A DNA stretch of 13,436 nucleotides from Ginkgo biloba (taxonomy: Eukaryota; Streptophyta; Ginkgoopsida; Ginkgoales; Ginkgoaceae): the NCBI GenBank assembly GCA_024626585.1, contig JANKJI010000007.1, positions 74,763,824 through 74,777,259 of the forward strand, read 5' to 3'. The position numbers and the translations under genes are program-made. This document shows, piece after piece, positions 1-6,954 of the stretch. The notes beneath the pieces were generated by a model. That model was not told the DNA's origin and searched no databases. It was given only the letters and a program-made list of their open reading frames with translations. Within the stretch, counting starts at the first letter, position 1, and each line of letters opens with the position of its first letter.

Positions 1-19
1 TTGGTATAATAAAAACGCT

Positions 20-23
<4 letters not shown>

Positions 24-51
<28 letters not shown>
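24..51. repeat. (TA)14 microsatellite
   Basis: An uninterrupted run of 14 TA dinucleotides follows a short GTG. This is a simple-sequence repeat and probably length-polymorphic. No function is implied. Confidence 0.97.
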
Positions 52-54
<3 letters not shown>

Positions 55-1925
55 CAAGTTCATGCAATGTCTAATACTAGTACAACACCTTTTATAGGTG
101 TTGATATGCACCGATAGGCATGTGTTAGAGAATTTTATGAGATGCCATTCATCAATAAGGAATCTTAATGCCACCTTACTAGTTATGCTCTCTGAATTTT
201 CTAAATCTTGCAACATAATAAGAAATCAACACTATATAATTGTAGAGAATGCATTGAGGTTATTAATAAATGGACCAACATAATATATTTAATAGAAATC
301 AATTGAATAAACATAAAACAGTCACCTTCCCCATCCTCACTACTAAATGTAAATATGCAACTGCATTTTCTACATCTTCCCATCATTCTACCAACATTTG
401 GATTCCTTTAATTTCTATAAAGCCCAATGTTTTGATCTTCATTACACTCTCCATCAATTTCTACTTCCACATTAGATAGTGATGCAAATCCAAAGTTTAT
501 AATGAGGCAAGAGAATGGAAGTTGTTGCACAATTCTTCACATCTCTAATATTTTAGGACTACCAATGCCTTTAGATAGCCAAAACCTACAATGCCTTTAT
601 ATAGTTAGTCTTCTTCGCTATTGATAAATAACTAGATATAAGAATTACTATCAATTATATGAAACACTTCACTAGTCAACATTATGCACTATAGTTCTTT
701 TGTCTTTGCAAAAAAAAACATTATGCACTTTCTAATTAGGTAACCAATATCTTGATTGCCAATTAAGCCTGTAAAAGAATACCACCAACAAAATTTTAAT
801 TGACATTATTAAATTTAATCATAAATTAATCATTTTTCAAAAGAACTCTTCACCTAGTTAAGCACCTATTGGCGCAATTGAATACCCATATGAAAATTGA
901 AAATAAAAGCTTTCTGAACTTCTATATTAAAAAAATAATAATATAACCCTTGATATATACATATTCATACTGAGTGTAAAAAAAGAATCGATACACATAA
1001 TACCTTATATGCTCGTATATGCTTTGGCATAATGTATTATATGATCCATTAAGGCTCAACTTTATCATATCAAGTAGCAAAGTATTACAAAATAATTAAT
1101 CACAAAATGCTATGCAAAATAAGAACTCAATTCATCTTATGGATTAATATGGGCATGATGAATCATATAATTCAATGCAATAATAAAAAGGTACTATTCT
1201 ATTAGTAAAGCAAACCAAAGCTCCTAGAATAGTAAGCACATGTATTCTAGCAAGGGTGCATTTACTTGACTTAAATAAGTTGGTTATGTGTGTAGCAATT
1301 TAGAAATAATCAAGTTGATTAAGCATAAATATTTCACTTATATAAATAAGTTTGTTGTGGATGACGACAATTAAATGTGCGCATCTTAAGTAATTCTAAG
1401 GACACAATGAACCCATTTAAAACCTATCATAACAAAATAATGGTTACATGATGAATGACAACTACAAATGGCAATGAAATTAATCAATACCACAAATGTC
1501 CCTAACATTCACAACAAGGCCCCTTGGTGAGAAAGCGCTCAATGATTATGCATTCAATTGAAAAAATGAACGTTTATAGCAATGTATTACAATAGCATAT
1601 TTTTTTTATGGATGATAAGAAAATGACGATTCAAAATTTTATTTTCCAATATTTCTATCGAAACAAATAATATGTAAGCAACCAAATAAGGAATTGAAAA
1701 TTATATAGTAATTTTGTTCAAAAAATATGTGTAAACACAAAAGAGTTATTTACAAATACACACCACCCATTATATATTCTTACGATGCAAAATATAACCA
1801 CTATCCCTAAATATGCATTCATCTCCCACCATGCGTATACATAATATAAAAGGTTCTTTAGATTTTCAAAAACAAGAAACAGAAGTAACATAAACTTAAA
1901 CTTTTACAAGGGGATATAACATCAC
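52..1925. other. AT-rich stretch without a supportable gene
   Basis: All frames on both strands are broken by frequent stops, and the few short open stretches (for example 98-283 and 270-479, plus strand) have low-complexity, AT-driven composition with no recognisable motif. I see no protein-family signature, tRNA or rRNA. The stretch is probably intergenic DNA or transposon remnants too old to identify by eye. It lies downstream of the minus-strand LRR gene. Confidence 0.7.
679..729. repeat. 12-bp direct repeat flanking a 27-bp A-tailed insert
   Basis: The 12-mer ACATTATGCACT occurs at 679-690 and again at 718-729. The 27 bases between them (691-717) end in a run of seven or more A. A duplicated target of this length next to an A-tail is the arrangement left by target-primed reverse transcription (LINE machinery). 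The insert could therefore be an extremely 5'-truncated retroposed fragment. A replication-slippage duplication is the alternative. Confidence 0.5.
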
Positions 1926-1928
1926 TAA

Positions 1929-2157
1929 GGGCCGCTTCGCACTATCATGTGTCTGTACATAAAGCAGATTAACGAAAGCACAATAATATTTTTTAAAGTA
2001 CCTTTGGAGGTACTTTAAGAAATACTAAAAAATTGTGTTATGTGATACACGTTATTCGTATTTATGCTTAATAGAATCTTGTAACTGTCTTTAGTGCGAA
2101 GAGGATACCAATTCTCTTTTAATTTAATTTAGTTTAATGATCATTCAAAAGTGGCCC
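1929..2157. mobile_element. Tourist/PIF-Harbinger-like MITE (229 bp) with TAA target-site duplication
   Basis: The element starts GGGCCGCTTCG and its right end, read on the other strand, starts GGGCCACTTTTG. Both ends are directly flanked by TAA (1926-1928 and 2158-2160). A 3-bp TAA/TTA duplication beside GGGCC-type terminal repeats is the hallmark of PIF/Harbinger-derived Tourist MITEs. The inside is largely a degenerate inverted repeat. CTTCGCACTA at 1935-1944 pairs exactly with 2092-2101, CACAAT/ATTGTG pair further in, and a perfect 11-bp stem with a TTGG loop (1993-2003 with 2008-2018) forms the core. The right arm carries roughly 45 extra bases between its terminal repeat and the inner arm, so it has gained an insertion or the left arm a deletion. 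There is no transposase coding capacity, so it would have been moved in trans. It lies about 215 bp past the stop codon of the minus-strand LRR gene, possibly in its 3' transcribed region. Confidence 0.8.
1993..2018. repeat. Perfect 11-bp hairpin core of the MITE
   Basis: TTAAAGTACCT, loop TTGG, AGGTACTTTAA. It is the innermost and best-preserved part of the long inverted repeat at 1929-2157. If transcribed, this region would fold into a hairpin, a shape that can be processed into small RNAs in plants. That last point is inference. Confidence 0.85.
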
Positions 2158-2372
2158 TAAAACAACTTATTGAGTACCTTGGAATCCAATTGAAAATAAA
2201 AACTCAATGAGAAGATAGAAATATCTACTCATATCTCTCTAGAGAAAACATTAAAAGTCTCATTTGGAAGTCACATCTTTTCCCACATGGTAGTTTGATT
2301 CAACATAGCAAACCATTGTAAGTACATTGCCATTGAGCACATTTGGTTATATTCTCTCAATTTCTGCCTCTC

Positions 2373-3788
2373 CTAATTGCAGTCCTTGTGAACAACCGGA
2401 CCACAAAGCCCTGGATTTCCTTGGAAACTTCACAACAGCATTTTCAAAGATGATGATGAGAATTTCTTTTTTGCTCAAAGAATAGGCATCAATAATAAAT
2501 AATGGAAATAACGAAGGATACATACCTTTTATATGTAAATTTACTAAATGAGCCGGTATTTGGTACAGGGCCAGAGAGTTGGTTGTTAGACAGATTTCTA
2601 GCAAACCAACAATTATGCACCAAAAAAAAAAATCAATAAAATCAGAGGTCGTAAATCAGATATTTACAAAATAACATTTGATATTTAAAATTCTCATGTA
2701 AGAAGTTATGAAGAGGACATCGACATACAAAACTGTGAGAGCGGAAATGGACGTGAGCGATTCTGGAATTATTCCTGATAATTGATTGTCATTCAAATTC
2801 CTGCATAAATATAAATGCAATGCAAGAGTTAAAATAATTAATTAACACTCTACTTCCAAGTATATATTGTCGCATTTAATTTTAATAAAAATTACGTGAT
2901 GATGACTTACAAGGCATAAAGCTTGGATAATTGGCCGAGAGAGGTTGGTATGGGACCCGTGAATGAGTTCTGATATAAATCCAGGGAAACCAGGTTCTTC
3001 AAACCTCCCAAGCTTGAAGGAATAGAGCCGTTAAATTTGTTATCAAACAGTTCCCTGTTATAACCACACACAACCCATTAAACTAAATCATCAGACATTA
3101 ATGGTGTCATTCCACAAGGAAAATAGAACTGAAAATTTATTATAATTACGTACAGATATTGTAAGTTGGAAAGTAGGGAGATCTGTGGTGAGATCGGACC
3201 AAATAAGTTCTTTGTGTTTCCCAAACTCCTGCAGGGACAAAAGGGATTTTAATTTCAAATATTGCTATTTATATATCGATATTTTCTTAATCAAACTCAA
3301 ATCCAATATTTCAATATGAACAACGAAAGCATTAATAATATATATTTATCCATATTTTTTAATCAAATTCAAACCCAATTGGCTATGAATCCAGCCAACA
3401 GATGAAAGAATAAGCCTCTTATTCTCCCCCCAAAAAAAAATTATCAATCCGAATTATGAAATGAATCGACACTTACAGCCGTATAACACCGTTATTGCTA
3501 TTGCAAGTGACAAAAAGCCATGAGCATGGATTTTCCATGGTTGCATCCCAGCTCGATAGAATATTTGTTGGGTCGTCCAGAGCCATTCTGAATGCATAAA
3601 GAGCATCACCTGAAATTCACCCCAACATGACATAAAATGTTCTTAGTTTTGAAATCCATGTCGAAGCATGTGATCAGCAATAATCTAAAAGTATAACAAA
3701 TACCTTCCATATTGGCAAGTATCAGAGCAGGAAACATGGCTACTACACATGCACCCACCACAAGCATAAAAACTATCGACCGTGCCAT
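2373..3788 (-). CDS. Secreted SERK-like leucine-rich-repeat protein without kinase domain (211 aa, 7 exons)
   Basis: Predicted exons (minus strand): 3788-3704, 3609-3477, 3228-3154, 3054-2911, 2800-2729, 2597-2526 and 2427-2373, joining to 636 nt (211 residues plus TAG). All six introns (94-248 bp) are GT-AG. The first falls in phase 1 and the rest in phase 2. The exon lengths 133/75/144/72/72 closely follow the plant SERK/BAK1 ectodomain, where LRRs lie on 72-nt or 144-nt exons. Residues 1-25 are a hydrophobic signal peptide. Residues 26-72 are the LRR N-terminal cap (NMEGDAL start, [16 protein letters not shown] with Cys57 and Cys64). Residues 73-193 are five LRRs (LxxLxLxxNxxxGxIP), with N-glycosylation sequons at Asn106 and Asn171. 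Residues 195-211 ([13 protein letters not shown]) form the C-terminal cap with Cys202 and Cys210. Translation then stops, so the proline-rich, membrane and kinase parts of a SERK are absent, as in the short plant LRR proteins of about 210-220 residues. The probable role is an apoplastic or cell-surface LRR partner; its ligand is unknown. The ATG at 3788 has good context (A at -3, G at +4). Exon 3 carries one extra codon. The last acceptor (GTGAAG) is the weakest boundary. Confidence 0.88.
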
Positions 3789-4016
3789 GATCTCAGAGAA
3801 GAACAAGAAAATATGACTATTTTAATGCAATCCACGTCCACAGGCGAAAATGATCGCTGTCTGCAACAGATATCTTATGAGTTCAAGGACTATCTGAGAT
3901 AAAAGTACAGAGAAAAGGTTTGATAATGTTTGATATCTTCTACTGTAGATTAATGTTGTCGCAGATTGACGTCTATCAATATTATGAGAATTTAGCATTG
4001 AAGCATACCGATCCAT
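3789..4016 (-). promoter_or_regulatory. 5' flank / probable 5' UTR and proximal promoter of the LRR gene
   Basis: This is the sequence immediately upstream of the ATG at 3788. It has a somewhat more balanced base composition than the surrounding DNA and no credible ORF. No canonical TATAAA is visible on the minus strand here; a weak TTAAAATA lies around 3820-3828. A GACGTC palindrome at about 3969-3974 carries the ACGT core used by bZIP factors and overlaps a TTGAC word of the kind WRKY factors bind. These are short motifs that occur often by chance, so the promoter role rests on position only. Confidence 0.3.
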
Positions 4017-5139
4017 TGTGGGAACGTTATGGATGTTGTTAATGTCTACGTTAAGGATTATACGAGGGTAAAGCTATACTGAGGTTTCCTAGTGGGCATT
4101 AGCCAATGGTTAAGTGAGACATATGATGCTTATCCAAAGAAGGGTGTATTGAGAATTGTAAAGATTTGGGCCTAAGGAATTGCATTGCCTAGTAAATTGA
4201 TTGAAAGGTGTTTAGGTCTAGTTTCATATTTCCCAAGGTCTCTCTTAGGGTAATGGGAGGTGGAGAGGTATGTAAATGCATTAACTTGGATTTAGGTTGT
4301 AGGTCAATCAATATTGGCCATCATCGTCACCCTCTAACCAACTCGTTGTAGTTGATGCCACGGTTGTACAAATAGATACATTGGTTAAGGGCATTGTACC
4401 TACGGGCCCAATGCACTCATCTGAGATATATTAGACAGTGTCATTGCACAATAACCAACAATAGTGACCAAGAGAAAGAAACTAACTCAAAAATATACAC
4501 AAATAGAATCATCCATAACTCATAGTCTAACACCAAAAGATTTATTTTCATTACTTGTGTCATTTGAAAATATTTATAGATAAATTTCATACATTTTTAG
4601 ATAAATTTCAATTATCTAAAAATGGTTGATGGTTCTCTCTTATTGACATAACTTAACTACCCACAACACCTAACAATATTGATGCAAAACTACAATCAAC
4701 ATCTCCTGTACACTTAAGTTGTTGGCTCATCCTAAGTCAATTAGAAAAGTGATATCACAAAAGTTTGATTTTAAGTAAAAGAAATTTACATGGCCATTTA
4801 TATTTCTTATTGACAAGTTCAAAAAACGAAAAAATTATTAGAAAGAAAGAAAAGGAGACAAGAAGGATGTGACATAGGAAGTAGATGGCCCTCGTTGATG
4901 TGGTTATACCATTATGTTAGTTCTCTCTAAATTCGATTATGGATGGCATCTATCTTCATACAACAAATATCAACTTTATCATAAGCTAATGCATTGTCTA
5001 AAGGTAATAAAGCTTTAGCTTGTACAACTTTGATCTCCATCCACCCCTTTGTTGACTCCATGCATTTACTCACATGTTCAAGACTATTCTACAACTTGAG
5101 CACTATCACCAATCAACCAACTTGAATTTCTTTCTTTTG
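4017..5139. other. Intergenic stretch between the LRR gene promoter and the candidate LTR
   Basis: No open frame of useful length and no protein-family motif was seen on either strand. The only clear structures are the inverted repeat at 4592-4624 and a local direct repeat of TAGATAAATTTCA at about 4577-4610. It may include distal promoter sequence of the LRR gene (transcribed leftward) and the flank of the retroelement. Confidence 0.6.
4592..4624. repeat. Perfect 13-bp inverted repeat
   Basis: CATTTTTAGATAA and TTATCTAAAAATG are separated by the 7-base spacer ATTTCAA. The left arm is also part of a direct duplication of TAGATAAATTTCA just upstream, so a local duplication followed by inversion may have produced it. 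There is no G+C-rich stem, so a terminator-like role is not implied. Confidence 0.8.
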
Positions 5140-5257
5140 TGTAATATCCTGCTTTTCCTTAGTCGATTATTGCACTAAGGATAATTTCTTCTTTATATCA
5201 ATCTACTATAAAATTTAATATCATTAGATGAAGTTGTGCTTCTACCATGGGTACTTG

Positions 5258-5277
5258 TTATGGCCATTTGGCCATAA
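5258..5277. repeat. 9-bp palindrome inside the candidate LTR
   Basis: TTATGGCCA, loop TT, TGGCCATAA. This is a short perfect inverted repeat in the body of the LTR. It could be a hairpin or a dimeric protein site; nothing else supports a function. Confidence 0.7.
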
Positions 5278-5713
5278 GATGATCTAGGTTGACATGACTT
5301 TTGCAACTTGTGTTATATTGTGAAAAGAGACTTTCCTTGGCTTTATGACAATCATGACCTCTCAATGGAGCAACGGTATATGCTCATCGCTTCATGATAG
5401 TCTAGTGATATAGTGTATGTCCTATCTTGTAATGGAAAGAAGATGGCCTCTAAAATAAAAAATGAGATGTTATGGATCCTAGCAAGTTGTTAATTTGGTT
5501 GTTTGCTTGAAATTAGGGTGCCTGACACAATTTGAGGAGTCCACTTCTCCTCAATATCTCCACCTAAGTAGGATCATGACCCCACTAATCAACCTTCAAT
5601 CCCACTTGCTTTCTACCAATGATAACAAGTTTCAGAATAGCCATCCTACATCATCAAATAATGAAAATGGATCAGTGTTGTCAATTTTTCAATTTTGGAT
5701 TCATCTAATCAAC

Positions 5714-5755
5714 ATCCCGCCTTTTCCTAGTCAATGCCCCATCTTTTCCTTAGAT
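5714..5755 (+). repeat. Internal tandem copies of the LTR terminal motif
   Basis: Two adjacent units, ATCCCGCCTTTTCCTAGTC (from 5714) and TGCCCCATCTTTTCCTTAG (from 5735), resemble the LTR end at 5140-5167 (ATCCTGCTTTTCCTTAGTCG). The second unit also resembles the other LTR end read on the minus strand (TGCCCCACATTTCC). The motif therefore occurs about four times in 708 bp. The cause may be internal duplication or a nested LTR edge. Confidence 0.5.
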
Positions 5756-5847
5756 GCAACAATCCTTTAGATAGACATCATGTTTAAGGGGAATAGGTAG
5801 CATTCTAGGAAAATACATGACACTAAGAGGAAATGTGGGGCACTACA

Positions 5848-6954
5848 CAATTTCCCTTGATTCTAGTAAATATTATAAAAATTAAAAATTAAAAGCAAAA
5901 ATAAAGAAATGAATAAGAGTGAGATGGTTTGTGGGACCTACTTAAGGATCTATACTTGACTCCTACTCCATATAAAGCTCAATAGCACCCTAGAATCTTT
6001 CCACCAACTTTGGATCAACACGTGGCAATGGTACAAATGATTTTGAAAATTTTAAAAATTCTATTTACAGTGGGACCCATTTGTACTATAGTGCACCTTT
6101 ATGACAACATAACTTTCACAACAGCTGTCCAATTTTCACAAAATAATAACCATTGGAACCATTTTTTTTAGGTGATTTTATATTTGTAGCTGTTATCAAT
6201 ATTTGATAATAGTTACATCTTCACTTTGATAGTTTATTTATTAATCTTGAGACTATCTTTTGGATAGGCTCTCCCTTAGAATCCATAAGAACCTAAGGGA
6301 TTTTACATTATCACTTCTTTTGAATCCACAAGGACCTAAGGGGCATGTACTCAATTGTCACATCATTTGGTTATCACACCTTCCAGTAAAAGCTTCACAT
6401 CCCTTTAAATTTTAGACTATCTTTTAAGCTACAACCTTTTGGGGGGCATCAACAAGTGTGCATTTCAAATTCCTTGAGTTCATTATAGTCCAATTCCAAT
6501 TTACAATTTCTCCTAGATTATTTTTATTCCATCATACAAAGGATTTGAGGTGTTGATCCTCACTTCACAATGTAGATATATTGATCTAACATTCTATATC
6601 AACACATATCTAGTTTGATTATAATTTTTTTCATGGATATATAGTTAGGGAAAGCCATAAGCATGATTGCCCCCTTTGGTAGCATATGTTTTGTAGTTGA
6701 TGAATGACTCTCTTATATTTTTAGTAGTTGGTAAACCATTTATTATACATTTCGGTAGTCATTCTATGGTTTTCATAGTTTGACTTCATGTCCAAACAAT
6801 CCTGACACATTCATGAACTTGTGCACCTTTCAATGATTTATCATTATCATCATCTTTTTCTACTATCATTACATGACGACATATTATTATGACATTTTAA
6901 TAATTTATATTATATTTTTTTACATTTTGATATAATTTATCATTTTTATATCAT
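5848..6954 (-). other. Non-coding 3' region of the retroelement
   Basis: This AT-rich stretch lies between the unassigned coding region and the candidate 3' LTR and has no continuous decayed reading frame on either strand. It contains a short imperfect tandem repeat (6279-6342), the small inverted repeat TTATCAA/TTGATAA around 6193-6209, and a CACGTGGC G-box-like word at 6019-6026. Its position matches the untranslated 3' region found before the polypurine tract in plant Ty3/gypsy elements. Confidence 0.45.
6279..6342. repeat. Two-copy imperfect tandem repeat, period 43 bp
   Basis: The 21-mers at 6279-6299 (GAATCCATAAGAACCTAAGG...) and 6322-6342 (GAATCCACAAGGACCTAAGG...) differ at two positions. 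The linker between them is less conserved. This is a local duplication in the 3' non-coding part of the retroelement. Confidence 0.65.

Larger units (their letters stand above)
5140..5847 (-). repeat. Candidate 3' LTR (708 bp)
   Basis: Read on the minus strand it starts TGTAGTGCCCCACATTTCC and ends GGAAAAGCAGGATATTACA, that is, TG...CA termini with the TGTARTRYCC-type end common in plant LTRs. The two ends are imperfect inverted copies of each other, so the ends alone do not give the orientation. I chose minus because the upstream pol domains are minus and because AAGGGAAA, a weak polypurine tract, lies just before it on that strand (5851-5858). No matching 5-bp duplication flanks it, which fits a 3' LTR of a larger element rather than a solo LTR. 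No second copy is available for comparison, so this remains a candidate. Confidence 0.5.

Noticed and set aside
98-479. Two overlapping short open frames on the plus strand (98-283 and 270-479) and one on the minus strand (201-386)
   Set aside because: Short, AT-driven, no motif, no codon bias and mutually overlapping; chance open frames.
1-2372. Possible kinase or membrane exons completing a SERK receptor downstream of the LRR gene
   Set aside because: No kinase motifs were seen on the minus strand, and the reading frame ends with TAG right after the Cys cap.
2347-2604. 85-codon open frame on the minus strand across the last two LRR exons
   Set aside because: It reads through an intron and uses a different frame from the spliced product; the conserved NPGLCGP motif appears only after splicing.
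3606-3806. Unspliced 66-residue reading of the first LRR exon starting at 3806
   Set aside because: The codon at 3806 is TTG, not ATG, and the reading runs into intron 1. Only 3788-3704 is coding.
3822-4016. 64-codon open frame on the minus strand upstream of the LRR gene
   Set aside because: No recognisable motif, and it occupies the presumed promoter/5' UTR; no support as a gene.
5495-5770. 91-codon open frame on the plus strand
   Set aside because: It lies in the candidate LTR, is Ser/Pro/Asn-rich without any motif and antisense to the element; treated as chance.
5130-5855. Target-site duplication that would make 5140-5847 a solo LTR
   Set aside because: The flanking pentamers (TTTTG and CAATT) do not match, nor do alternatives shifted by two bases.
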